Shown: positions 11,791 to 22,671 of the stretch, one piece after another
How positions within the stretch are numbered: the stretch's first letter is position 1
Layout: every line of letters starts with the position of its first letter
Origin: Siphonodentalium dalli
Lineage: Eukaryota; Mollusca; Scaphopoda; Gadilida; Siphonodentaliidae
Assembly: GCA_032622095.1 (NCBI GenBank)
Contig: CP136069.1
Location: 188,285,122-188,349,121 of the forward strand
Direction: 5' to 3'
Length of the DNA: 64,000 nt
Made by a program: the position numbers and the translations under genes
The notes under the pieces: model-generated
Seen by the model: only the letters and a program-made list of their open reading frames with translations
Told to the model about the DNA's origin: nothing
Databases searched by the model: none

Positions 11791-12349
11791 TCTCTTTGAG
11801 GAATTTATGCGATGAGTCTAACAACCACGAAAGAGCAATCCATCATTAAATGGTTCCGACATTTGTTTAAACGTTATACTCGAGTGCTATTAATTGATAA
11901 ATTGATGACTACACGCTATGCTCGCGGAAGAATACATCCATAAAGTGGCCATGTATCAGAGGTACGATATACTGAATCATCGTAAAAATTTCAATTCCTA
12001 TACTCTCTTTCGGACCGAATATTTACTTTCAAAAATGCATGCTAACGAGGCCCACTATACAGATTTATGCGAGAAATACGTCGGTGGACTAATACGAAAA
12101 AAATGAATATAGCATAATACTATCGCGTATGAAACGTGTATTTATATATCAAACAACTCACGGAATAATTTCAGATCAGAATAAAAAGAAAATAAGCTTG
12201 GTATACTAACTTCGTCAAAAAACTAGTTCCCATCTCCCTGTTACATCACGGAATAAATGCCCCCTCCCCCCAATAAAAAAACCTAGCAAGACATACCTTA
12301 GATTTCGTTGACGGTAGTAACTGTGTGAATTATTTTTGTCGGACTACCA
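11791..12349. other. Gene-free stretch
   Basis: No supported gene. A 62-codon frame at 11918-12106 has no recognisable features. Confidence 0.35.
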
Positions 12350-12397
12350 AATGATATTATTTATGATATTATTTATGATATTATTTATGATATTAAC
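12350..12397. repeat. Short array of ATTTATGATATT
   Basis: A 12-bp unit repeats about 3.5 times. A single similar unit starts the related repeat at 16441, so the array grew at the edge of a dispersed element. Confidence 0.75.
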
Positions 12398-12670
12398 TGA
12401 GATCACCCGGACACATGGTGTGAGAACACTTCTTCAATGTTTTATTGCCCATAAATCACATATATACAAGTATAATGCGACAATAGAGCCATATATATAT
12501 ATAAAACATAACACATTCAATGTCAAGAGGTGCAGACAAGAGGGACGGACACACATACATTCACTCGTGGGTGAATGCGCACGCTTTACGCGGAGATCTG
12601 TTTTGATTGAGTGAGCATTCGGCCCGGGAATTAGCCATGATTGGTTGTCACATGCTGTTCGTAAATTAAG
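12398..12670. repeat. Dispersed repeat, copy 1
   Basis: GATCACCCGGACACATGGTG and, after about 120 extra bases, CTCGTGGGTGAATGCGCACG through GCTGTTCGTAAATTAAGG recur at 16453-16601. The second copy lacks the middle part. No coding content. Confidence 0.75.
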
Positions 12671-13014
12671 GGTCTGCTCTAGACTAAGTACAAATACAAA
12701 GACAACACATTTGTAGCAGATAGCCGCTGGGTGTGAGTTTGGCTCAAAGGAGACGATAAATATCAGGCATGTTAATTTTGCGAAAGAGATATATATTCTG
12801 ATAAGTAGTACAGTCGGGTTGCATTATTTTCCATTAAAATTGTGGTTGTTTGTCTGATCAAGTATCCCTTTTACTTGGGTTATGTCAGATGAAATTGGGG
12901 TTGAGGGCCAAAAATGTTTGCACACAAATGTGTACGGAAGGGATATCGAGCGTGATGACCGTGGAGATACACGCGCAAATTATATTCCCTTTCATTTAAA
13001 AGGTCCAAAAAAAT

Positions 13015-13225
13015 AAGATTTACAAAACGCTGATATGAAAAATTCTGTGGTAACCGACTAACCGAAACAATTTTCGGCATATGGTCGCCAAAATGGCCGC
13101 AGCGATAGCATCGAGGAAAATTGAGATTTACAAAACGCTGCTACGATCAAATTCCGCGATAACCGACAAGCAAAAGCCATTTTCGGAAGGCGGTCGCCAA
13201 AACGGCCGCAATTATAGCACCGCGG
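13015..13225. repeat. Tandem duplication of about 103 bp
   Basis: Units 13015-13117 and 13123-13225 share AGATTTACAAAACGCTG, TAACCGAC, ATTTTCGG and GGTCGCCAAAA-GGCCGC. They are diverged by substitutions. Confidence 0.75.
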
Positions 13226-13775
13226 ACATCCATAGCCCGATAATCAAGATTAGTGAGCATTTGCCATTGTTAATAGCCATTGGTTTTCCAGAATATATCA
13301 TATCTGTTATCAAAAGTGCTATCGCTTGCCTTTTCTAACTATATATGTCAACATCTTTCATGTTAAAGCATCATAGATCATTGGATAATGCCCAATTTGT
13401 GTCAGAACAGATAGTTGGGAACCGGTCCAGCAAAAGAAATCGACTGGTTTAGAGTGGAATTTTGTCGGTGGTACGGTTAAGATCGTTGAACACCGAATCG
13501 AATACATAGAGTTGCGATATTGGGTCGATCGAATTAAACAGGCGAACGGGCCGACTTCGTTAAAGCCGAATGCGCAGAGGCGGAAGGGTGCCTGTTCACG
13601 GATGTCTAGGTTACCTATCGGGAGCACTGGACGATCCAGGTAACGGATACACGAAGTGTCCACGGGATGGATATAGAGTATATCCATGGGAGGTGCAACC
13701 CTTCGAGAGGGGTGTCTCGGATTCAGGTATATTACCGGTGGAGACACAGGGCACCTCGGGTATCGGTTACCCCAC

Positions 13776-14275
13776 ATCGGTGGAAAGCGCAATGGTATTG
13801 CGTTCCGATGATAGGGAACAGACCACGGAGTGTCTGGTTCATGGGCACAAAAGTTGTCCAGGTGACGATTCATCGGCGGAAAGCGCTATGATAATGCGTT
13901 CCGATGATACGGAACAGACCACGGAGAGTCTGGTTCATGGGCACAAACGTTGTCCAGGTGACGATTCATCGGGGGAAAGCGCAATGATACAGCGTCCCGT
14001 CGATACAGAACAGACCACGGAGTGTTTGTTTCATGGGCACAAGATGTGTTTAGGTGATGGTATAAGTTCCGAAGTGTCTGGAACATGATGTGCGGAAGAG
14101 GCACAAACGCATCTCGTGGTTAGAGTACCCCACATCGGTGGAAAGCGCAATGATATCGCGTTCCGGTGATACGTAACAGACCGCGGAGTGTCTGGTCCAT
14201 GTGCACAATATGTGTCCAGGTGATGATACAAGTTTCCAAGTGTTTGGAACATGATGTGCGGAAGAGGCACAAACT
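13776..14275. repeat. Diverged ~100-bp tandem repeats with larger duplication
   Basis: Four units carry GGAAAGCGC-ATGATA, GCGTTCC-GATGATAC, GAACAGACCACGGAGTGTCT and CATG-GCACAA. A longer block ending GGAACATGATGTGCGGAAGA occurs at both 14077-14107 and 14246-14276. The array can be translated for long stretches on both strands. The frame follows the repeat period, so I do not call it a gene. Confidence 0.8.
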
Positions 14276-14399
14276 GGCTCCACGTGGAGATATATATTGC
14301 GGGTTCAAATAGGGTATGTAAATCCGAAACTCACGCAATTTGGGTCAGAAGAGATAGATGGGATCCGGTCTAGCAAACATAATTGATGGGATTAAAGCG

Positions 14400-15180
14400 G
14401 AATTTAAGGAACGGTTATATAAGGTATAGCCGCGTTCAAGGCGCTAAACGTTACACCGATCACACGGGTGATGTGAGCCAACTGGTTTCGATGACCGGTG
14501 GCACGCTCGCTCGATTGAGCTTGAGTACTCGGTACTTCATGATTGTTTGGCAACATTTGCATAAGGTGGCGTTAGAAATAAAACCCCAAAACGCTAAGCA
14601 AACGAAATAACGTTCTTTCCAATCGAGATACCACCGCGAGAGTATCGATTAAGCCGCTGCTTCGATTCGGACAACTGGTCCTTGTCGAATTATGTTTTTG
14701 AAAATTAAATGTGGAAATTTCCCGACGGAACGGCTAAGGTCGCGGAAGACCGAATGGAGTGTTTCGCAGCCGAGTTTAATGCGCTAAAAGTTACACAGAT
14801 CACACAGGTGATGTTATTTCGTTTCGTTTACTAAAACGGATTTTTTTAGCCAACTGGTTTCGATGGCCTGTGTCATAGTTGCTCAATTGAGCTTGAATAC
14901 TCGGTAATTGCATGATTGTTTGGCAAAAAGAGCACGCTGGAAGGCTCACGTCACGATATAGCGGAAGCTAATAGTTGCTTGGTTGAGCTTGAATACTTGG
15001 TACTTGCATGATTGTTTGGCAACATTTGCAAAAGGTGGCACTGGAAATAAAAGGCCAACGCTAAGCAAATGAAATAGCGCTCTTTCCAATCGAGATACCA
15101 CGAGAGTATCGATTAAGCCGTTGCTTCGGACAACTGGTCCCTGTCGAATTATGTTTTTGAACATTAAATGTGGAATAGGG
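14400..15180. repeat. Three partial copies of a ~250-450 bp unit
   Basis: 14508-14715 and 14975-15175 share CATGATTGTTTGGCAACATTTGC, the CTTTCCAATCGAGATACCAC block and CTGTCGAATTATGTTTTTGA. 14762-14945 repeats only the first half, including AGCCAACTGGTTTCGATG, which also occurs at 14475. Confidence 0.75.
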
Positions 15181-15716
15181 TTAACACAACGTCGATAGAC
15201 TTGAGACAAATTGTGACAAAAAGCTATGCAGCTTCAATAATTATAGTTGTAACCCAAGTTAATTGCTTGGAAGGGAGAACAATTGGCTTGTTTCTTTTTC
15301 CGAATGTCGACATATAGTCGGGAAATCCGGGAATTGTTTAAACGGAAAGGGTTCCGGAAGAAATATACTTCCGGTGGAAACGCAAGGCACGTGAACCTCA
15401 CGCAATAACGTGATTCCGAATATACCCCGCAATGTTATTGTAGACATGCGAGGATTTTTTCTTATAACATGTTTTATGTTGTAGATCAGATATATCAAAC
15501 AGAAGGCGCACCAGACTTACGGACACAGTATAGGCTGTGTGCGGACGGGATTTTCGTTAGAAATCCAAGGCGGTAGCATGGCGCCAATATACTGTGTGTG
15601 CAGGAGTTAAAGACATGCATCCACCTGAATCATACTTTGGGACTTAGTGTTTAGCAGCCAGCGGCTATCTGCTACAAATGTGTTGTCTTTGTATTTGTAC
15701 TTAGTCTAGAGCAGAC

Positions 15717-16440
15717 TATTTGTTTTGGGCGTTTCGCAGTATAGTACAAAACTTTTGTCTGAAGCGTAACGTATGAGTACAACTGAGTCGTTGTCATTGT
15801 GGATCTCATGCTAAAGGCATGTGGTTAGTGATAATGAGTGATTGAGTGTAAGCCGTGGTCGGGCTTACCGGGTGAGCTAATGTTCTGGTCACTTTAGCCG
15901 GTCTGGTCTCGCAAGGTGCACATATCAAATTTTAATTTAAATTAAAAGAACATGTGGATATTTCAAATAAATGGAGCTCACGTATTGTGTAGATTTTTTT
16001 CTGAATTTTGGAATTCAGTGCTTTGCTGGAATCAAATTATTACGAATTGGAACTAATCGCGTAGGATTCATATTGATGATGTTTATATATGCATATAATG
16101 CATCAATTGCATATGTTTGGTTTTCTGCATGTATGCAGGCAAGAGTATTCAAAGCTTTCAGAGTTGTTTTCTCCACACAGTGGTTTTATCTCTGTTTTAA
16201 TGCCTGAATGCCTTCTGTAAACGGCTGTCAGTTAAATCAAGTTGTTTGAAAATCTTGGTTTGAGAAGATATTTACCAACTGTATGAGAATACTGCATTAG
16301 CATATAAGACAGTATGAAGTTACTAGCCATGCTATTGGCACGGAAATTAAAAAGTTTTCTGCTTCCAAATGTTTCTGACGGCCGTTGCTGGAATGTCTGT
16401 TTTTCACCTTGTCACCAATAAAGCCAGTGGCTTTATATCA
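15717..16440. other. Gene-free stretch
   Basis: No supported gene. A 78-codon frame at 15971-16207 is Phe-rich and lies in A+T-rich DNA; I treat it as chance. Confidence 0.35.
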
Positions 16441-16601
16441 TATTATTTATGATATTAACTGATATCACCCGGACACATGGTGTGAGAACACTCGTGGGTG
16501 AATGCGCACGCTTTACGCGGATATCTGTTTTGATTGAGTGAGCATTCGGCCCGGGAATTAGCCATGATTGGTTGTCACATGCTGTTCGTAAATTAAGGTT
16601 A
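16441..16601. repeat. Dispersed repeat, copy 2
   Basis: Shorter version of 12398-12670 with the middle segment missing. Confidence 0.7.
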
Positions 16602-17481
16602 TACACAGCGTTATATTAAAGATGCACGATTAATTTTAGCTATGAAATATTAAAGGGACTCATGCTTTTTTTCAATATATGCGATAACACATATTTTAAA
16701 GAGCCTTCACTAGCTGATACAAAGTACAATTGTTACAATTAGAACATTTCTGACTGCCTGGTGGTTCAAGATGTCAGAATCCAGATACCAGAAAAAAGAA
16801 AATCATGGTTATTTGATTTTGTAATGCATAAACTTTGAATTTTTTTATATATATATTATATTGCCCCTTTATCGAGCCCTAACCATAATAGTGCATGTAT
16901 AGCTTACTCCACGCTTTAATCTAATTAATTAGTATGTTGTTGTCGTGCGCGTTGGCCCACTGAATATCTTCAATCAGCTAATCATTTCCAGATATCATCA
17001 CGGGTGAGAAGAGTGAATTTTACCAGTTGCATAGACTAATTATAACTCAGAATTAACTGAGTATAACTCAGTAACAGTCTACACCCGTCACAAAACGTGA
17101 ACATGAATATGACATTGGTTGGAAACGTACCTGACGCCACCACACTCCGTATTCGGAAGGGGGACTTAAAGTTGGACTTAGCATTCTAGATAAGTAATGT
17201 TTGACTTATTGTCAAAACGGATTCTGCATGTGTACTGGCGAAGACGATCGAAGTAATGTAATAAACTTTCTGTGTCGGTGTTATCTAAATTTAAACACCT
17301 GTGAACATTATACTCATGCATGCGTGGTACCTATAATCAACACTGTCTGGGAAATGAGATCGAAAGTCTCGCCTGTCACTTCACTGGATATTGATATAAG
17401 ACACGCCCATATTAGGCCATTGTGAATTGTAAATGTCGTGTAATTATTGAACGTTATTTCTAATACTCATTTGTATAATAA
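16602..17481. other. Gene-free stretch
   Basis: A+T-rich with short TA runs near 16848-16860. No gene or structured repeat supported. Confidence 0.35.
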
Positions 17482-17631
17482 CCCTTTACCCAACAGAACG
17501 GCCAAAAACGCCAAAATAAAGCTTCAACAGCCTAAAATATCTTCGGTCTGTCTCAATAACACCATACAAATATGGATATAATTGGAACCGGTTCATTGAC
17601 CACATTGTGATGGTTACAGTTATGCCCTGTA

Positions 17632-17698
17632 CCAATGCATTCTCTTATATATGCGAGTCGACCACAGGTCGCCTCGCATATATAAGAGAATGCATTGG
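17632..17698. repeat. Palindrome A of TTAA MITE copy 1
   Basis: About 30-bp arms (CCAATGCATTCTCTTATATA then TGCGAG) are inverted around a short centre with a GTCGACC-type motif. The arms are almost perfect. Confidence 0.85.
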
Positions 17699-17842
17699 CC
17701 TAAAAAATTCTTTTTAAACACTTTTTACCATTTTTTCTTACATTTTTTAACAATTTTATTTTTTGTTCTTACATTTTTTAACAATTTTTATAATATTCTT
17801 CTACATTCTTTGACAATTTTATCATTTTTAATATGTGTTAAG

Positions 17843-17909
17843 CCAATGCATTCTCTTATATATGCGAGGCGACATGTGGTCGACTCGCATATATAAGAGA
17901 ATGCATTGG
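17843..17909. repeat. Palindrome B of TTAA MITE copy 1
   Basis: This has the same arm sequence as palindrome A with a slightly different centre (GGCGACATGTGGTCG). Two palindromes with the same stem in one 455-bp element can pair within or across each other. Confidence 0.85.
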
Positions 17910-17940
17910 CACAGGGCCGTTCTGTTGGGTAAAGGGTTAA

Positions 17941-18365
17941 TATAGGTCGTGGTTCGGGTTATAAAATTATCAGCTCTTTCCAACTGCCCTACCGACAGCC
18001 AACTTAGAAATTTCAAAAGAATATTGTTTTTAGTTTTTACAGCATTTACAAATGTGTTTGGGCACAAATATTGTAATTTATAATTGCCCAGTTCCATAGC
18101 ATATTATTGGGTTGCAGTTAAAGAACTTGTTGTGCGAGGTGATTCCATTTATATACCCATCAGTAAAGAGCGTTTCTGGTTGTTTTCATGTAATAGAAAC
18201 TCAAGAGCGTTTGCGTGAAAACTTAAGAACAGCTGCTATCATTCCATGTGAGTATACATTTAATTTGCCGTAATGTTTCGACGTATTTAATTGGAATTCC
18301 GAACGTGACACAGATGAGTTATGACACGGATGAGTTATGACACGGATGAGTTATGACCAGACTCA
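17941..18365. other. Gene-free stretch
   Basis: Contains three tandem copies of GACACGGATGAGTTAT near 18307-18356. No gene signal. Confidence 0.45.
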
Positions 18366-18720
18366 GTTTGAGGCTCTATTACAATGTGCCACATTAACAC
18401 CAGCTCCGTGGTCCAGTGGTTAGCGTGTCGGATCTAATACAATGTGCCACATTAACACCAGCTCCGTGGTCCAGTGGATAGCGTGTCGGACATGTATTCG
18501 CTGTAAACACATCGATATGGGTTCGCGTCGCCGGTCATTGAGTTTCCACACAGCAGTGGCTTGGCCGCTTTGAGCGACGTGCAGTTGTCGCCGTTTCAAA
18601 ACCCGAGCCAAGTTGTGACCCTTAGGCAAGGTCGCTCGCACTGTGTCGGCTTCGCATCACTCATACGTTAAACGAGTACCATTCAGCTTGTCATATCAGA
18701 GCATGTTCTGATCAAACTAG
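18366..18720 (+). mobile_element. tRNA-derived SINE with duplicated head
   Basis: GTGGTCCAGTGGTTAGCGTG matches an RNA polymerase III A-box region, and GGGTTCGCGTC at about 18520 matches a B box, at tRNA-like spacing. The body contains CCCTTAGGCAAGG, a common SINE motif. The first 60 bases through TAGCGTGTCGGA occur twice in tandem (about 18373-18432 and 18434-18490), and only the second head is followed by the B box. No anticodon-arm fold supports a functional tRNA. Confidence 0.65.
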
Positions 18721-18904
18721 AGCAGCGCCTGCAATGGCTGCAGCCGGTTCATTGGTTGGCTGGTACAAATGACTGGGTTAATATTGTACCAAGCGTGTTA
18801 GGGCAAGAAATTGGTTAATTGCTATATAAAACTGGTCATTACTATTTATTTATTAGTATACCGTAAACGTTTCAGAGCAAAGACAGCTGTAGTGGAACAG
18901 ACAT

Positions 18905-19443
18905 AAGCGAAACGATCTCAAGTATATATATTTGTAAACATGTGTTGTATATTTACCGGGTATACAATATGAGATATGAATCGAAGATCCCTATAGCTTC
19001 TATCGATTAATATTCATTATATTTCGTATATTTTCTGGTCTAAAAACGTGTGGTTGTTTAGCTAACGAACAATAGTGGTTAATGTTAACAGAGACAAGAA
19101 TTGTTATTGTGTAATTTTGCCACAAATAACCGTTAATTAGATTCATTATAGATTATAACTATATGTAAGAACCCAATACAAACATCAATCTGGCGTTCGG
19201 TGCATAGCTATGGGAGCACCCTGATGATCTCTATTGGTATAAGGTATCGCCTGAATTGTATGTTCTAAAAATAGAACAATAAAGTGTCCCACTTAATCAT
19301 CTCATTTTCTAACAAAATATTCGAAATAAAATAAATATTAATTGATAGAAGCGTTTCCGGACATGGGTCGTCAATTCATATTAATTATCTTATACCCACG
19401 AAACTATTTCAAAATTATTATATAAAGAGTTAATCCATCTCTA
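18905..19443. mobile_element. MITE family with ~120-150 bp TIRs, copy A
   Basis: The ends carry AGAAGC-TTTCCGGACA-GGGTC-type sequence in opposite orientations, together with GAATATTAAT and ACCGGG blocks. The interior includes AACAATAAAGTGTCCCACTT, which recurs inverted at 29170. The best partner copy is at 29022-29570, and a lone terminus is at 21826-21996. Confidence 0.65.
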
Positions 19444-19459
19444 AGGTACCGGTTGTTAA

Positions 19460-19867
19460 CCCTTTACCCAACAGAACGGCCCTGTGCCAATGCATTCTCT
19501 TATATATGCGAGTCGACCATAGGTCGCCTCGAACATATAAGAGAATGCATTGGCTTAACACATATTAAAAATGATCAAATTGTCAAAGAATGTAGAAAAT
19601 ATTATAAGAAAAAATGGTAAAAAGTGTTAAAAAAAGATAATTTTTTTAGGCCAATGCATTCTCTTATATACGCGAGGCGACATATGGTCGACTCGCATAT
19701 ATAAGAGAATGCATTGGCACAGGGCATAACTGTAACCATCACAATGTTGTCAATGAACCGGTTCCAATGATATCCATATTTGTATGGTGTTATTGAGACA
19801 GACCGAAGATGTTTTAGGCTGTTGAAGCTTTAAATTGGCGTTTTTTGCCGTTTTGTTGGGTAAAGTG
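19460..19867. mobile_element. TTAA-flanked MITE with two internal palindromes, copy 2 (inverted)
   Basis: TTAA at 19456-19459 and 19868-19871 flank CCCTTTACCCAACAGAACGG on the left and its slightly altered inverse on the right. Both internal palindromes are present (about 19486-19552 and 19652-19718). The spacer is A-rich here, so the element is inverted relative to copy 1. Confidence 0.85.
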
Positions 19868-19909
19868 TTAAGTTCCAACCTCATTAGCTGGTGCAAATAG
19901 AATTTCGCG

Positions 19910-20000
19910 AACATGGCAGTTTGGTCTTGTGCAAGGGGGCGCAGTTGATTAAACATTTTAATGTGGCCACACCAATGCAGACACTTTAGTCACGTCCCTG
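19910..20000 (-). mobile_element. hAT-like element end fragment
   Basis: The segment ends TAGTCACGTCCCTG, the inverse of the CAGGGACGTGGCTAGA terminus of the full element at 23899. A short run resembling its G-rich subterminal region precedes it. Confidence 0.6.
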
Positions 20001-20032
20001 CTTGGAGAGTATATACGAATGGTCATGGGGTA

Positions 20033-20070
20033 TAGCTATCCAATTCAATTCAATTCAATTCAATTTGTTG
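20033..20070 (-). mobile_element. LINE 3' tail on the minus strand (CAATT repeats)
   Basis: Repeated AATTC/CAATT units ending CAATTTGTTGG read on the minus strand as an AACAAATTGAATTG tail, like the one at position 1. The body would lie at higher coordinates, but I cannot identify RT sequence there. Confidence 0.5.
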
Positions 20071-20370
20071 GTATATACTCGTCGTCGTTTTGACATATAG
20101 AGTGGAACATATACAGTGTTAAATTTCAAAATATTTATGAATTGTGCATGCGTGCAATGAATAAATATACGACAATATCATATGGGATATGTGGTCAGTA
20201 ATCAGTGGGTCAGTAATCAGTGGGTTTGGGTCGGTTTTTGTAGTTGTTTTGGTGTGCCTCAGGAGATCCTCGTTATTGATTGGGCTTTCTTAATAAATAG
20301 AGCAAGATTAGTAAGAGTTCGTTTGTTACCGCTATTAAATAGGTCGGTTAGCTTCAATGTATTGGGTCTT

Positions 20371-20688
20371 TTATAGTAATATTTCTTTATATATCTTGAT
20401 CTCAGCTCTTTCAAGTTTGGGCATACTAATCCAAGTGGACGTAAATCGGGACGGATTGTCAGACTTGATCTGTGTTGTGCCTAGTGCGGCTCGATCTACA
20501 ACAACGAAATTATACACGTAATATATGACTGTCGAGCCCAATCGTTGATTCATCTCAGGAATATATTCTTGGGGAGAGTGGTCGATGTGTACGGCATTCG
20601 GGGCTACACTCTCTGTGGACACATTCGCATCTCTCCTTCTTGGAAACTCTAGCATATGCGAAGAGTCAAACCATATCCACAGTTCCAT
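20371..20688 (-). CDS. Unrecognised 105-codon frame, possible exon
   Basis: This ATG-started frame has a balanced amino-acid composition unlike the A+T-driven chance frames around it. I recognise no domain, signal peptide or membrane segment. It lies about 300 bases upstream, on the same strand, of a LINE-like tail at 20033-20070, so it could be a relic of a retroelement. It may equally be one exon or chance. Confidence 0.2.
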   Translation of the reverse strand: MELWIWFDSSHMLEFPRRRDANVSTESVAPNAVHIDHSPQEYIPEMNQRLGSTVIYYVYNFVVVDRAALGTTQIKSDNPSRFTSTWISMPKLERAEIKIYKEILL

Positions 20689-21047
20689 TAACCTTGTTAT
20701 TGATGCTGCTATCTTTCTTTTCCATTATTGCAACATTGCGAAGGGTGTTCGTAACTACTAGCTTCCACGAATAACTGTCAGTTGTCCAACACGAACAAAA
20801 TAAAATTTGTGATTGTGCACACGCATCTTTCTTTCTATTGTATATATGTATTATTAATGCTTGTGTGTGTATATTCTTCCTTTATACTGTTTGCATAATC
20901 TCTCCATACAGGAGGCAATAATGATATATATATATCATGCCATTCCGATCGCAACCTGGCCATTTCGACACAAATTATAATTTGTTCACCCAGATCAAGA
21001 AGCAACGAACACATCATACTGAGCCAATCTCTAATGCATTCTGTCCA

Positions 21048-21476
21048 CAGGGACGCGGCAACACGTGGATGGGGTTAGACCCCCACAACATTGGTCAACA
21101 TTTCCAACAGTTTGAAATTGCATGCCTGACACAACATTAGTTGGAAATATCACACCACATATTAATTGAAATTGTTCTCATTGTATGATTTTCCAACCAG
21201 TGAACAGCGGGGAATTTGTTGTTTTTAAATCAACAGTAGCATATATTGTATCTTTGGTCTGAAATGGTAATCAATTGGACATGTTCCAGCCTTAGCGGGG
21301 GTGTAATGATGGAAAGTTGGAAAGCTTGAGATATAAGTTGGAAAGTTACATCCCAAGGGGGGGGGGGCAATGCAAATGGACCTGGGAGTTTGGTCTGTTT
21401 CAAGGAGAGCTGGTGCAGTGAACATTTCAATGTGGACACCCCCACCAACTTGAACCCTCTAGCCACGTCCCTGTCA
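21048..21476 (-). mobile_element. hAT-like element, short copy
   Basis: Bounded by CAGGGACGCGGCAAC at the left and CTAGCCACGTCCCTG at the right. The internal ATTAGTTGGAAATATCACAC, the G-run at about 21358 and the ATTTCAATGTGGACACCCCC block match the family at 23899 and 47190. It is an internally deleted relative. The flanking 8-mers match only partly. Confidence 0.7.
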
Positions 21477-21825
21477 GACCCACATAAACTGGAATCAACC
21501 ATGGTGCTTGTGTCAGGAAATTACTTACCGTAAACCCTTCCGTGGGTATTCTGGACACTTCGGCACATACGGGGACCTTGCCGTCGGCTCGTTCTATGAT
21601 ATAATAGGAATTATCTGCGTGGTCACTTCACTGGTTCTACACATGTGGTAGTACGCACCCTGGAGATAGTGGTTAACTACCATTCATACTGGTTTACGTA
21701 CCGGCCCTTTGACAACGTGGAAAAAACGTGCAATTATTATGTCCTACTCGCCTTGAACATAAAGGCAATTAATCAATATTATCGGATTGGCGGATATAGA
21801 AATACGTCATAGAACATACTGTAGA
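21477..21825. other. Gene-free stretch
   Basis: Nothing recognisable beyond ordinary sequence. Confidence 0.35.
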
Positions 21826-21996
21826 TATCTCTTGAAACAACCATACGTTTTTAGACCAGAAAATATTCTAAATATAATCAATATTAATCGATAGAAGCAT
21901 TTCCTGAAAGGGGTCTTCGAATCATATCTAATATTTTATTCCCAGGTAACTATGTAACACATGTTTACAAAGAGATAGACCATCTTTAATTTGAAT
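21826..21996. mobile_element. Lone terminus of the long-TIR MITE family
   Basis: TTTTAGACCAGAAAATATTC, GATAGAAGCATTTCCTG and AGGGGTCTTCGAATCATAT match one end of the element at 29022-29570. The rest is absent. Confidence 0.6.
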
Positions 21997-22048
21997 TTTA
22001 TTATGTTTTGAAAATGAGGGGTTCTTGAACCAATATACGTTTAGAACA

Positions 22049-22416
22049 TTAAAGTGATATGAAACACGCCGGTAGGGCGATTAAGTAGAAATTGAGATTA
22101 ATCTTGCTCAAAGTAGTTAATTTTACAAATATTATATCCAAGTTGATAACACACACCGTCATTCGTATCTATTAATTAAATCCAGTGACTCTCGGTGGCG
22201 AAATCATTTGCGCTTGTTTATCGCCGATAGATGCGTCCCGAATCAATATGTAAATATTTACAATTGAGCGTAGTTCAGACAATGTTTTCTATGGAGTGGT
22301 ACGGTTGATTTGTTGGCAATTTTCGGCGATGTTAGTAGAATGCTACATTCCTCCGGTTGCCTTAGTACTAACTTATTAGTTTCACGCACCCGAATAAGTA
22401 CATAATATGTCTTTAA
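22049..22416 (+). mobile_element. TTAA-bounded MITE family X, copy 1
   Basis: Starts TTAAAGTGATATGAAACACG and ends CATAATATGTCTTTAA. It shares GCTCAAAGTAGTTA, GTAAATATTTACAATT and TTTTCGGCGATGTTAGTAGA with copies at 28219-28601 and 46649-46954. There is no coding capacity. TTAA at both ends is probably the target duplication. Confidence 0.75.
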
Positions 22417-22454
22417 ATAATTGATTGAGCCGCGCATGTTCGTCCACATACGTA

Positions 22455-22669
22455 CAGTAATGCCCTAAGTAATCGACTCTTTAACTACAGCAGAATTATG
22501 GGTAACTTTTCAGGATTTAGTCGGAAATATGGCTTGTTGCCATACATCGGAAAGCTCACGGGGAGAGCTTTCCGATGAATGGCAACAAGCCATATTTTCG
22601 ACTAAATCCTGAAAAGTTACCCATACACTTCTGCTGTAGTTACAGAGTCGATTACTTAGGGCATTACTG
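22455..22669. mobile_element. TA-flanked palindromic MITE, intact copy
   Basis: A 215-bp near-perfect palindrome (arms of about 103 bp, loop near 22558-22564) begins CAGTAATGCCCTAAGTAATC and ends in its inverse, with TA immediately outside both ends. A TA target fits the Tc1/mariner group. The arms match each other at nearly every base, so this copy is close to the source sequence. Its diverged relative is at 49508-49720. Confidence 0.9.
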
Positions 22670-22671
22670 TA

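Larger units (their letters stand above)
12672..15716. mobile_element. 3.0-kb element with perfect 59-bp terminal inverted repeats
   Basis: The left terminus 12672-12730 (starts GTCTGCTCTAGACTAAGTAC) is the exact reverse complement of 15658-15716. The interior has no transposase frame and consists largely of internal duplications (13015-13225, 13776-14275, 14400-15180). The perfect termini suggest recent mobility or gene conversion. It lies immediately beside the dispersed repeat ending at 12670. No clear target duplication is visible, so superfamily is open. Confidence 0.75.
17482..17936. mobile_element. TTAA-flanked MITE with two internal palindromes, copy 1
   Basis: The terminal repeats are CCCTTTACCCAACAGAACGG and its inverse, flanked by ATAA on the left and TTAA on the right. 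TTAA targets with CCC-starting ends are the hallmark of piggyBac elements. Inside are two large palindromes (17632-17698 and 17843-17909), both built on CCAATGCATTCTCTTATATA, separated by a T-rich spacer. The element is non-autonomous. Confidence 0.8.

Noticed and set aside
13570-14088. A 172-codon plus-strand frame in the 13.6-14.1 kb region, and minus-strand frames of 70-171 codons in the same region
   Set aside because: The openness follows the ~100-bp tandem repeat period and occurs on both strands; no protein features.
18400-18540. A tRNA gene
   Set aside because: A- and B-box-like motifs exist but no convincing cloverleaf or anticodon stem; better explained as a tRNA-derived SINE.
21048-21476. 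An 8-bp target duplication for the short hAT copy
   Set aside because: The flanking 8-mers (TCTGTCCA and TCAGACCC) agree at only five positions, so no duplication is claimed.
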